Shown: one piece after another, positions 9,701 to 17,771 of the stretch | Numbering within the stretch: position 1 is the stretch's first letter | Layout: every line of letters starts with the position of its first letter | Position numbers and translations under genes: made by a program | Source of the DNA: CAZJUP01 sp964549275 | GTDB lineage: Bacteria > Fidelibacterota > Marinisomatia > Marinisomatales > TCS55 | DNA length: 64,000 nucleotides | Assembly (NCBI GenBank): GCA_964549275.1 | Contig: CAZJUP010000008.1 | Span: 34,847-98,846 of the forward strand | Direction of reading: 5' to 3' | The notes under the pieces: generated by a model | Seen by the model: the letters and a program-made list of their open reading frames with translations, nothing else | Told to the model about the DNA's origin: nothing | Database searches by the model: none

Positions 9701-12700
9701 TGTGACCATTACAGATGGGAATGCCGGCGATGGATTAGATTGTCTTGGCGGGATTGGAAATGGCGCATCCATAGTTAATGGGGACTATGCCGGGACAGGC
9801 ACAAGTTTAACTATAAATTTAACGGGATACACAGCTGGCACTGGAATCGGCAATGCCACTATTGTGTATGACCAAAGTGGCTCAAATACGATTGTGGACG
9901 CGGCAGGGAATGAAGTGGCAGATGATGCAACGCCAGCATCTTCAACGGATGGGGCAAATCCCATCGTATCCTCTTTATCTCCTTCAGACGGTGCCACAAC
10001 AGTTGCTACAAACGCTAATTTGGTGATGACGTTTACTGAAGTGGTGGATGTGGAGAGTGGCAATATTACATTAAAGCTGGGTTCGGATGATTCCACAGTA
10101 GAAACCATAAATGTGACTTCGAGTCAGGTAACCGGTACAGGAACCACGACAATTACCATTAATCCCTCTTCGGATTTATCAGAACAGACAGCTTATTATG
10201 TTCAGATTGATGCCACAGCATTTGATGATGCATCAGGAAACAGCTATGCGGGTATTTCGGATGCCACAACCTGGGACTTTATGTCTGCTGATGAAACTGA
10301 CCCTACCATGACCATATCCGCGATAGAAGGATTAAGTGGATTTTCATCAAATGATGCCACTCTATCTTTGACGTTTACCGCCAGTGAATCAACCACAGAT
10401 TTTGTTTTGGGCGATATTACTACAGGAAATGGATCTATTGGCAACTTTAAGGGAGGTCGTGCTTTAAACTTTGATGGTTCTGATGACTATGTGACTGTTG
10501 GGAATCCAGCAGCGTTACAAATGCCCACAACGTCACAGACGATGTCGATTCAAACATGGTTTAATTTGGACGACACCGATGCGAGTGGCTATATGCTTTG
10601 TAAAGGAACTCCCGGAACAAATGGTTATTACATTAAAATTGATAAAAATTCTTCATCGGACATAAAGTACGGCTTTGGGTTTGGCGATGCGAGTGTCCGA
10701 TCTACCACTGCGTCAGAAACAGGTAGCTGGCATCATCTTTTAGCCACAGACGATGGCACGACAATTCGCTTATATTATGATGGGGAAGAAATATCTACTG
10801 GATCGAGTGATCGCGTTGCTTCTACATCTGATAATTTAATTATCGGAGCAAGATCCACTCTTGCGAATGAATTTGATGGTGCATTAGATGATGTTGCCAT
10901 TTGGAACGATGCTCTGGACGCTGATGCTGTAGTGGCACTGTATAATTCCGGTAATGGATTAGATGCCACTGCAAACTCTGGGAATTATGATGAATATGCA
11001 GATAACCTGGTAGGGTATTGGAAGTTCAATGAAGGAACAGGATCAACCGCATCAGATAATAGTAGTAATTCAAATACGGGTATCTTAGGAACGTCATCTG
11101 TTGGTGACGGGGCAGAACCGACTTGGATGACACCCAGCGTGATGGTAGACGGAGATTTATATACCGCTACTTTTACACCTAATACGGATGGCGCCACCAC
11201 CATCGATGTTGTAGCGAATACATTTACAGATGCATCGGGTAATAATAACTCACCAGCGACTCAGTTTAACTGGACCTATGACAGTACAGGTCCTACGATT
11301 TTAGGAACCACTGTTGCTTCAGACAACACCACAATTGCGGTTACATTTTCTGAGGCTGTTTTCAATGCCACAGGAGGGAGCGGTCCATTGGAAGCTTCAG
11401 ACTTTGCCTTAACCATTAGCAGTGGTACTGCCACATTGGTCAGCGATACACCTTCCAGCATATCTTCAAATGGGAATGTGTACACATTAGGCTTATCCTT
11501 AAGTGGTACTCCGGATGGGAGTGAAACTATAACAGTAGTACCGTCTTCAACCACAGCGATTTATGATGGGGTGGATAATGCTGCTTCTACTACACAGGCA
11601 AATAATTCGGTTAATTTAAACGATCAATTGTTGCCCACATTAACCGGTACATCCCCGGTAGATAATGCCACGGGCGTAGGTGTGAATGACAATATTATAT
11701 TAACATTTAATGAAACAGTGGTAGCCGGCAGTGGCAATATTATCATTTCCACCGGTACCAGTAGTGATGGTGATTTTGAAACCATAGCGGTGGAGAATGC
11801 GAAGGTAAGTATTAGCAGTAATGTGGTGACTATAAATCCATCTGGTACTTTTGCCAGTTCTACAATGTATAACATTCAGATAGCGGCTACTGCCTTTGAT
11901 GATGCATCAGGAAACAGCTATGCGGGTATTTCGGATGCCACAACCTGGGACTTTATGTCTGCCGATGAAACGAATCCCACCGTATCCTCTTTATCTCCTT
12001 CAGACGGTGCCACAACAGTTGCTACAAACGCTAATTTGGTGATGACGTTTACTGAAGTGGTGGATGTGGAGAGTGGCAATATTACATTAAAGCTGGGTTC
12101 GGATGATTCCACAGTAGAAACCATAAATGTGACTTCGAGTCAGGTAACCGGTACAGGAACCACGACAATTACCATTAATCCCTCTTCGGATTTATCAGAA
12201 CAGACAGCTTATTATGTTCAGATTGATGCCACAGCATTTGATGATGCATCAGGAAACAGCTATGCGGGTATTTCGGATGCCACAACCTGGGACTTTATGT
12301 CTGCCGATGAAACAGCTCCCACTGTCACTTTTACACCTGCCAACGGGACAAACGGTGTAGAATTGAACAGTAACATTTCCCTCGCATTTAGCGAACCGAT
12401 TCGAAACCTTGATAACAGTATCATTGATGACAATAATGTTGATGCTCTGATTACACTAATGGAAACCGATGCCAATGGCAGCAATATTGCTTTTGATGCT
12501 ACGTTGGATACAGATAAAAAAGTCATTACCATAAATCCCACCAGTAATTTTTCAAATTCTCAAGTGGTGTATGCCGCTGTTGGTGCAACAGTAGAGGATG
12601 CCGCTAATAATACTGTTGCACCTGCTTCGGCAACATTTGTTGTGATAGCCAACCGGGCACCGGTATTAACAGAAATACCCAATCAATCCACAAATGAAGA

Positions 12701-15700
12701 TACAGCCAAAATCCTGTCCTTATCCGCCACAGATGCTGATGGAGGTAACCTAATTTACACAGTGGTTTCAGAGGAGAGCAATATTACTCCGACTATTGAT
12801 GGAACGACCATGACCCTCACTCCCGCAGCCAATTGGAATGGGACAGGAAGTCTTACGGTAATCGTTACAGATCCGGGAACTTTGAAAGATACGTCAGTTT
12901 TTTCTATGACGGTAAATGCCATTAATGATGCTCCAACAGAGTGTTCCATTACTTCCGAGATTGTATCTGAGGGTATGTCCGATGGTACTATAGTGGGTAT
13001 TATGTCCGCCGTGGATGTGGATAGCGGAGAGACGTTTATTTACGATTTGGTTCCAGGTGACGGAATGAACTGCAGAGACAATGGTTTATTTAGGATTTCC
13101 GGAGATACCCTGAAAACAGCAGTAATCATCGATTATGAGAATAAACCCACTTGTTATATCCATATGGAAGTAAAGGATAAGGGGGGATTAACATTTCATC
13201 ACGGACATGTCGTTACTATTACAGATGTAGTGGAGGGTATAACTCTTAGCCGAACGACAGGGTTGGTGACAAGTGAAAAATCGGAAACAGATACCTTAAT
13301 GGTTGCCTTGAAATCTGCCCCGGTTTTAGAGGTAAAATTACCTATTTCTTCTTCCGACCTAACGGAAGGAACCGTGTCACCGGATACCATGGTTTTTTCA
13401 GCAACAAACTGGAATAATCCTCAGGTTGTGACGGTCACGGGAACAGATGACAGCATAAGGGATGAAGATATTTCTTATACCATTATTTTTGACAGCACCA
13501 TATCAGCAGACCCCAATTATCATGGGTTAAAACCGGTAGATGTCTCGGTGACCAATGTGGATGATGATCTGGGCGGTTTTGAACTGACTTCTGTTGATGA
13601 TTTGGTCACAGCGGAAGCGGGTTTAACAGATACAATTTTTATTAAAGCACTCCTTGCTCCGGAAGCAGAAGTGCGTCTGCCTCTGTCTTCAAGCGACACA
13701 ACAGAAATGAGAGCATTGCAGGATACTTTGGTCTTTAATCCGGAAAACTGGACCGAACTCCAGACTATAATTCTCATGGGAGTGAACGACCCCATGAGTG
13801 ACGGTTCTGTGGAATATACATTGCTATTGGGACCTGTTATTTCTGCTGATGCCAATTATAATGGAATTAATCCTTTGGATATTACAGGTGTAAACTTGGA
13901 TGATGATGAGATAGGTATTTTTACTCATCCATCCGAAGGATTGGAGATAGCAGAATCTAACGGAACAGCTACCTTTCGGCTTTCTCTTGGTTCTCAACCG
14001 TCGGCGAATGTCACTGTCAGCTTGACTTCCTCCGATACAACCGAAGGGGTTATTTCACCGGAAGAAGTCACGTTTACCGTGGAAGGTTGGCATAAAGAAC
14101 AGGTGATTACCATCACAGGGGTTGTTGATAATATTGGGGATGGCGATCAATCATTTACAATAGTGACTTCTCCTGCAGTTTCCGATGATTTGTCCTACAA
14201 TGGACTTAATCCGCCGGATGTTTTATTAACGTGTATTAATGAAGATCCTCCAGGGATTACGGTTAGTCCTTTTACCGGTCTTTTGGTGACCGAAGAAGGG
14301 GGGACAGCCACATTCAAGGTGTCCATACTTTCTATTCCGAACAGGCCGGTTACTATTGGACTGGAATCCAGTGACTCTGGTGAAGGCACAGTAAGTCCTG
14401 CTCAGGTTGTGATTACACCGGATAACTGGGATGTTCCGGTGACGGTTACAGTTACCGGTGTGGATGACGCCGAAGATGATGAAAACGTCACTTTTACAAT
14501 TATTACCGGAATGGCAGTATCAGATGACCAAAGCTATAATGGTACAAACGTCATGGATGTGACGGTGACAAATGTGGATAATGACGGTCCCGGCTTTAAT
14601 ATTTTTCCCATCAGTGATGTGGCAGTCAGTGAAGATGGGAGTACCCATAAATTTACTATCATACCCACAACGGAACCTCAGGGGTATGTCGTTCTACTGC
14701 TTTCTGTGTCTGACCCGACAGAAGCGGAACTATCAACAACTTGGTTGAACGTGAGCATGACTCCGGCACCCATTACGCTTAAGGGATTAAATGACGATCG
14801 CGTAGACGGAAATAAGACTTTAAAAGTCATTACTGCCGCCGCAATATCCAACGATCAGAAATACAATGGTTTGGATCCTATTGATTTTTCATTCATCAAT
14901 CAAGATAACGATTCCGCTTTTGTCAAAGTTGACTCCCAGGGAGGTTTAATTACCACTGAGAAAGGTACCGATGCAGAATTCACCGTTTCATTAACCTCCA
15001 GACCTGATTCAGTTGTGATTCTTGCATTTTCTTCCACCGATGAGAGTGAAGGAATCGTGGATCCTGGGCAGATCATTATTTTACCAGAAAACTGGTCTTC
15101 TCCTCACACGGTATCAGTAGCGGGTGTAGATGACAATGTGGCTGATGGCGATCAATCGTTTACAGTTGTTTGCGCTCCTGTTATATCAAAGGATTTGAAC
15201 TATAATGGATTTGACCCCGTGGATGTATCTGTGACCAATATGGATTATGAGCCGTTTTTGATCGTGGAAGCTCCATGGAGTCTAGGGACAGAAAATACCC
15301 TTAACTTTGGTGAAGTGATGGTTGCGGAAAATGTGAAGAAATCCTTCATCGTTTCCAACAACGGGAATGACAGTTTAGCAGTGGATTCGATTATAGTGGG
15401 GATGGATCCGTTCAGTCTATCAGGTGCCTCCCTGCCTTTTGTGCTCACTCCTGGTGACACCACTGCCTTTACCTTTACATTTCTTCCGGCAGATACTGGA
15501 TGGGTAGTAGATACGGCAAAGATATTTTCTAATGATCCACTTAATCCTGTGTATCAAATTATTGTCACTGGTCGTGGTCTTCCTGATGATATTCCTCCTG
15601 TTATTAACGAAATCACACAACCTCAGGTCGTGAATATGGGAGAAGACATTGAAATAAGTTTCTCGGTTGGAGATAACACCGATATAACAGATGTGGTACT

Positions 15701-17201
15701 TAATTATGTCAGTGGAGGGGTGAATGATGTTTCTTCGGTTTCCGCTGTAGAGACTAGCAGTAATTCCTATTCCGGTACCATAGACGGAAGTCAAACAAGT
15801 TTAACAGGTGTTGCCTATTTTGTCTCGGTAACCGATCGGTTTGGAAATATCGGAATTAGTGATACCATGTCTGTACCTGTGAACTTTCCTGCCGATGTTC
15901 TTACAACAGATATAGAGGGAACAGCCTATCCCGAAGGTGTTCCTGAGGACAAGTGGCGCCTGATTTCTTTACCTACACATCTAGACAATGCTTCTTTGAG
16001 TAATACACTGGCCGATGAACTGGAGGTACCTTCTTCCGATGATACTTGGCGGATATATGCCGACCCGGGAAACTCCAATTGGACTTCAGCAGGATCTTTT
16101 GTATTAGGACACGGGTACTGGATTCAACAGAGAGTAGATTCAGAAATGCCGTTCAGTGTAGGTTCGGGGACTTCCGTAGATTTAACCGCTTTTACCCTGA
16201 ATGTTCCTTCAGGATGGAGTCTTTTGGGGAATCCTTATCCCTTTGAACTATTGATAGAGTTGGATGCTTCTGCATTTCACGGCCCTTTAACCTATGGGGT
16301 TGATGGAATTGAAGGATGGTCAGATGTCCAGACAACATTGAAACCATTCTTGGGATATGCAATTTATAACTATTCAGAGTTTCCGACTCCCTTAACTTTG
16401 AAGCCACTGGTTTCGCCCAAAGTGAGTTTAGCCCGACAGAGCAGTAATCCGGGTTGGATAGTAAATATTGCCGTAACTCATAGAGAGTACGGAGACTGGT
16501 TTAACCGAATCGGCAGGAGGCCTGAAGCTTCGGAATATTTGGATATTTATGATACACCGGAGCCCCCCGGGATAGACAAATTCATTTCATTGAATATGAA
16601 TAGGGTGGAATGGGGAGTCCAATCGCCTATGAGCAGCGACATTCGTTCCACGGATAAAGTGAATGGAATATGGGAAATGAATCTTGATACCCGAAACCTA
16701 TGGGGATTCTTTCGCCTTTCATTGAATCATTCTGGAAGTCTGCCTTCGGAACATAAGGTAGTGTTGTTAGACCGAATTACCCGACGAGTTTATGATGTGC
16801 TAGAAACTTCAGAGATTGGGATAAATAAAGAAAATGACCAATATTCCTATCCATTGACCGTATTAGCGGGAGAAGCCTCTTATGTCGATTCAAAAGTTGC
16901 GACTATCCTGGCAGAAATTCCAAAGACATTTAAATTGGCACAAAACTATCCCAATCCCTTTAATCCAATCACGACTATAATTTTTGACCTTCCGGTTCCG
17001 TCCCATGCTACTTTAACCGTTTTTAATCTAATGGGACAGGAAGTGGCTACCCTAAAAGAAGGCTGGATGAATATGGGAACACATCTAGTGACTTGGCAAG
17101 GGATGGATAATAGGGGGATTCCAGTGAGTTCGGGATTATACTTCTACATGCTGGAGGCCAAAAACTTTCGACAAGTAAAGAAAATGTTATTCATGAAGTA
17201 A
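6741..17201 (+). CDS. Giant multidomain surface protein with type IX secretion sorting domain
   Basis: Predicted adhesin-like surface protein of about 3486 residues. The start at 6741 (MKKAPKTFLLSS, signal peptide ending at SAQS) follows AAGGA at 6729-6733; a frame start at 6705 overlapping the previous stop adds 12 residues. Order: GLUG-like repeats (7100-7700), an Ig-like domain (7860-8160), seven FG-GAP/VCBS calcium-binding repeats with DxDGDLD motifs (8230-9210), bacterial Ig-like domains (9240-10300 and 11280-12650), and a LamG-like domain between them (10450-10970). Cadherin-like domains follow (12650-13230), then six Calx-beta-like repeats of about 112 residues (13237-15250), an anchor-type Ig domain (to 15590) and a C-terminal sorting domain with YPNPFNP (16920-17198). 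Export across the outer membrane by a type IX system encoded elsewhere is expected. Two internal segments are near-identical at DNA level. Confidence 0.85.
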   Translation: MKKAPKTFLLSSLIISTILSAQSYNGGSGTAEAPYQISSKTDLKYLSEHSSDWSKHFIQTAHISFESTDFESGGDFYNSGNGFISIGDNSTKFTGSYDGQNFMIDGLTISRSSTDYVGLFGYAHNATISNLGVTNVNIIGRNYVGAVVANNWVSTVNNCYSTGSISGRMAVGGLVGIVSSAGIVTHSYSSATVTGTSDAYYIGGLVGKNESNINTSYSVGSVSGKQSVGGFVGYNAGSDFTIYNCYSTGNVTRESGATNTTFGGFIGSNQYGYPVQKCYSTGNVVYTDATDPTNKGFLGGGSNSQTTQNFFDSEVSNQSTASGATAKTTSQMKTLTTFTGSSWDFVGETSNGTNDYWNKDADGATNTNSGYPYLSWQNITISSKTPSANALGIIKSSNIVVQFNININSGTVDENTFNVDGSISGPIAGTYTTSTNTVTFNPTSDFLPGETISVTLTKSILGNLANPITWQFKVDVPSGHGGFSDNGQTLNNNYSAQPAFGDLDNDGDLDAFVAYFQGRGNRIMMGDGSGNFTDNNQTLGSDNTVDVALGDLDNDGDLDAFVANYFTSSTTGEPNVIWKNNGSGTYSNSGTFTGYNYSISQAVALGDLDGDGDLDAVVANGRSGKSQANRVWMNDGSGNFNNNSQSLGSTVDYGVALGDVDGDGDLDIFFGGCYYGSYHTVWLNNGSGSFTDSGQDLGSSWTKARGVALGDIDNDGDLDAYVANESSTANKVYVNNGSGIFSDSEQSLGSSSSMRISLGDLDGDDDLDAFVVNNGSANKVWLNNGSGTFTDSGVDIGDNSSSWGIALGDVDGDGDLDAYVANSSSREKVWLNNPVPDVASVTSPVNSTVYNSSSMPTTFTGQAGDISTGSGMNANSATFYIKDTDNSNKYWDGDSWESTETWLATTHDATTDGTDKNWTDNVTLPTWTSTHEYEVKAKALNKSGNFLEGTAVTFIYDDGSPTITDAEWQDSESDGIINRVVLTFSENVTITDGNAGDGLDCLGGIGNGASIVNGDYAGTGTSLTINLTGYTAGTGIGNATIVYDQSGSNTIVDAAGNEVADDATPASSTDGANPIVSSLSPSDGATTVATNANLVMTFTEVVDVESGNITLKLGSDDSTVETINVTSSQVTGTGTTTITINPSSDLSEQTAYYVQIDATAFDDASGNSYAGISDATTWDFMSADETDPTMTISAIEGLSGFSSNDATLSLTFTASESTTDFVLGDITTGNGSIGNFKGGRALNFDGSDDYVTVGNPAALQMPTTSQTMSIQTWFNLDDTDASGYMLCKGTPGTNGYYIKIDKNSSSDIKYGFGFGDASVRSTTASETGSWHHLLATDDGTTIRLYYDGEEISTGSSDRVASTSDNLIIGARSTLANEFDGALDDVAIWNDALDADAVVALYNSGNGLDATANSGNYDEYADNLVGYWKFNEGTGSTASDNSSNSNTGILGTSSVGDGAEPTWMTPSVMVDGDLYTATFTPNTDGATTIDVVANTFTDASGNNNSPATQFNWTYDSTGPTILGTTVASDNTTIAVTFSEAVFNATGGSGPLEASDFALTISSGTATLVSDTPSSISSNGNVYTLGLSLSGTPDGSETITVVPSSTTAIYDGVDNAASTTQANNSVNLNDQLLPTLTGTSPVDNATGVGVNDNIILTFNETVVAGSGNIIISTGTSSDGDFETIAVENAKVSISSNVVTINPSGTFASSTMYNIQIAATAFDDASGNSYAGISDATTWDFMSADETNPTVSSLSPSDGATTVATNANLVMTFTEVVDVESGNITLKLGSDDSTVETINVTSSQVTGTGTTTITINPSSDLSEQTAYYVQIDATAFDDASGNSYAGISDATTWDFMSADETAPTVTFTPANGTNGVELNSNISLAFSEPIRNLDNSIIDDNNVDALITLMETDANGSNIAFDATLDTDKKVITINPTSNFSNSQVVYAAVGATVEDAANNTVAPASATFVVIANRAPVLTEIPNQSTNEDTAKILSLSATDADGGNLIYTVVSEESNITPTIDGTTMTLTPAANWNGTGSLTVIVTDPGTLKDTSVFSMTVNAINDAPTECSITSEIVSEGMSDGTIVGIMSAVDVDSGETFIYDLVPGDGMNCRDNGLFRISGDTLKTAVIIDYENKPTCYIHMEVKDKGGLTFHHGHVVTITDVVEGITLSRTTGLVTSEKSETDTLMVALKSAPVLEVKLPISSSDLTEGTVSPDTMVFSATNWNNPQVVTVTGTDDSIRDEDISYTIIFDSTISADPNYHGLKPVDVSVTNVDDDLGGFELTSVDDLVTAEAGLTDTIFIKALLAPEAEVRLPLSSSDTTEMRALQDTLVFNPENWTELQTIILMGVNDPMSDGSVEYTLLLGPVISADANYNGINPLDITGVNLDDDEIGIFTHPSEGLEIAESNGTATFRLSLGSQPSANVTVSLTSSDTTEGVISPEEVTFTVEGWHKEQVITITGVVDNIGDGDQSFTIVTSPAVSDDLSYNGLNPPDVLLTCINEDPPGITVSPFTGLLVTEEGGTATFKVSILSIPNRPVTIGLESSDSGEGTVSPAQVVITPDNWDVPVTVTVTGVDDAEDDENVTFTIITGMAVSDDQSYNGTNVMDVTVTNVDNDGPGFNIFPISDVAVSEDGSTHKFTIIPTTEPQGYVVLLLSVSDPTEAELSTTWLNVSMTPAPITLKGLNDDRVDGNKTLKVITAAAISNDQKYNGLDPIDFSFINQDNDSAFVKVDSQGGLITTEKGTDAEFTVSLTSRPDSVVILAFSSTDESEGIVDPGQIIILPENWSSPHTVSVAGVDDNVADGDQSFTVVCAPVISKDLNYNGFDPVDVSVTNMDYEPFLIVEAPWSLGTENTLNFGEVMVAENVKKSFIVSNNGNDSLAVDSIIVGMDPFSLSGASLPFVLTPGDTTAFTFTFLPADTGWVVDTAKIFSNDPLNPVYQIIVTGRGLPDDIPPVINEITQPQVVNMGEDIEISFSVGDNTDITDVVLNYVSGGVNDVSSVSAVETSSNSYSGTIDGSQTSLTGVAYFVSVTDRFGNIGISDTMSVPVNFPADVLTTDIEGTAYPEGVPEDKWRLISLPTHLDNASLSNTLADELEVPSSDDTWRIYADPGNSNWTSAGSFVLGHGYWIQQRVDSEMPFSVGSGTSVDLTAFTLNVPSGWSLLGNPYPFELLIELDASAFHGPLTYGVDGIEGWSDVQTTLKPFLGYAIYNYSEFPTPLTLKPLVSPKVSLARQSSNPGWIVNIAVTHREYGDWFNRIGRRPEASEYLDIYDTPEPPGIDKFISLNMNRVEWGVQSPMSSDIRSTDKVNGIWEMNLDTRNLWGFFRLSLNHSGSLPSEHKVVLLDRITRRVYDVLETSEIGINKENDQYSYPLTVLAGEASYVDSKVATILAEIPKTFKLAQNYPNPFNPITTIIFDLPVPSHATLTVFNLMGQEVATLKEGWMNMGTHLVTWQGMDNRGIPVSSGLYFYMLEAKNFRQVKKMLFMK
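9965..10297 (+). repeat. Near-identical internal repeat, copy 1
   Basis: A 333-base segment of the giant gene that recurs in frame at 11981-12313 (offset 2016 bases, 672 codons). By eye only one base differs: T at 10289 against C at 12305, a silent change in Ala. It encodes one Ig-like domain. Such identity inside otherwise diverged repeats points to recent duplication or gene conversion. Confidence 0.93.
11895..11971 (+). repeat. Short third copy of the Ig-domain end
   Basis: These 77 bases match 12237-12313 without a difference that I can see (offset 342). They encode the end of the preceding Ig-like domain (DDASGNSYAGISDATTWDF and following residues), whereas the start of that domain is clearly diverged. 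The abrupt change from diverged to identical is a gene-conversion signature. Confidence 0.9.
11981..12313 (+). repeat. Near-identical internal repeat, copy 2
   Basis: Second copy of the 333-base Ig-like domain segment, with one silent difference from the copy at 9965-10297. It shares the C at 12305 with the short third copy at 11895-11971. This suggests exchange between neighbouring copies. Confidence 0.93.
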
Positions 17202-17279
17202 CACATCCATTTTAAAATTGTGGAGGAACTTACAGAAACCACACGGGGGAGCGGCGGTTTTGGCAGTACGGGTAAATAA
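17202..17279 (+). repeat. dut: Direct repeat, right copy: displaced 3' end of dut
   Basis: A second dut 3' end begins directly after the TAA of the giant gene and stays in that gene's reading frame. It would encode the last 24 residues of dUTPase without change, ending in TAA, yet has no start codon and no upstream part. Five differences from the left copy are synonymous; the sixth (CAC for CCC) is at the left edge. It is best called a gene remnant left by insertion of the preceding block. Confidence 0.9.
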
Positions 17280-17333
17280 AAAATATCCGAATATTATTTG
17301 GTGTATATACGATAATTGTAACCTAAACGAGGA

Positions 17334-17360
17334 TTAGCACTCTAAAGTGAAGAGTGCTAA
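17334..17360 (+). promoter_or_regulatory. CIRCE operator (HrcA binding site)
   Basis: Perfect inverted repeat TTAGCACTC, nine-base spacer, GAGTGCTAA, the known CIRCE consensus bound by the HrcA heat-shock repressor. It lies 109 bases before the groES start and is the expected control site for groESL. HrcA itself is not in the window. A GATAAT at 17311-17316 could be the -10 box just upstream, without a good -35. Confidence 0.95.
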
Positions 17361-17468
17361 AAAGTGTTGGAAAAGAAACAGGTTGAATTCTAACTTTCGT
17401 GCTGCATTTTAGCAGTGAAACACATAATTGCAACTTTAATCAACTATTAATAAAACGGAGTGAAGACA

Positions 17469-17759
17469 ATGAGTCTAAACATCAAGCCACTGGCAGATCG
17501 TGTTGTTGTTGAAGCGGCCCCAGCCGAGGAAGTATCCACCGGCGGGATCATCCTTCCGGATACCGCTCAAGAAAAACCTCAACAGGGAACTGTCGTTGCT
17601 GTTGGTCCCGGTAAAATCAGTGATGCCGGATCAGAAATTAAAATGACCGTTAAGGTCGGTGATAAGGTTCTTTACGGGAAATATTCCGGAACGGAAGTGA
17701 CCTTCGAAGGAACAGAATATATGATCATGCGCGAGAGTGATATTCTCGCTGTCTTATAA
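17469..17759 (+). CDS. groES: Co-chaperonin GroES
   Basis: The 96-residue, 10-kDa lid of the GroEL folding chamber. Family features seen: IKPLADRVVV at the start, the mobile loop with STGGIILPDTAQEKPQQG, and GDKVLYGKYSGTEV with YMIMRESDILAVL at the end. The frame is open from a GTG at 17460, but ATG at 17469 is preferred because GGAG at 17457-17460 is well placed for it and the family begins there. It is followed by groEL after 12 bases and preceded by CIRCE, so heat-shock regulation by HrcA is expected. Confidence 0.97.
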   Translation: MSLNIKPLADRVVVEAAPAEEVSTGGIILPDTAQEKPQQGTVVAVGPGKISDAGSEIKMTVKVGDKVLYGKYSGTEVTFEGTEYMIMRESDILAVL

Positions 17760-17771
17760 GGAGTAAGAATC

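Larger units (their letters stand above)
2933..17201 (+). other. Candidate inserted block between two dut 3' ends
   Basis: The block holds four genes: a TPR/HTH regulator, a small HTH protein, a secreted beta-helix protein and a giant sorting-domain protein. It is bounded on the left by the dut stop and on the right by a second dut 3' end that starts at the base after the giant gene's stop. What is seen is the repeat and its position. That the block was integrated at the dut 3' end, replacing the last 78 bases and pushing the old ones to the far side, is inference. No integrase, transposase or terminal inverted repeat was found, so homologous recombination between dut alleles is an equally good mechanism. 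Confidence 0.6.

Noticed and set aside
6705..17201. Some twenty antisense open frames of 60-124 codons opposite the giant gene
   Set aside because: They follow from the repetitive Thr/Ser/Asp-rich codon use of the sense strand, have no ribosome sites and overlap a clearly coding frame with domain signatures.
2933..17201. Insertion sequence or phage origin of the dut-flanked block
   Set aside because: No transposase, integrase, terminal inverted repeat or phage structural gene is visible in the four genes or gaps.
17202..17333. tRNA or other RNA gene as the integration target at the repeat
   Set aside because: The repeat is fully explained as dut coding sequence; no cloverleaf or CCA-type end can be drawn.
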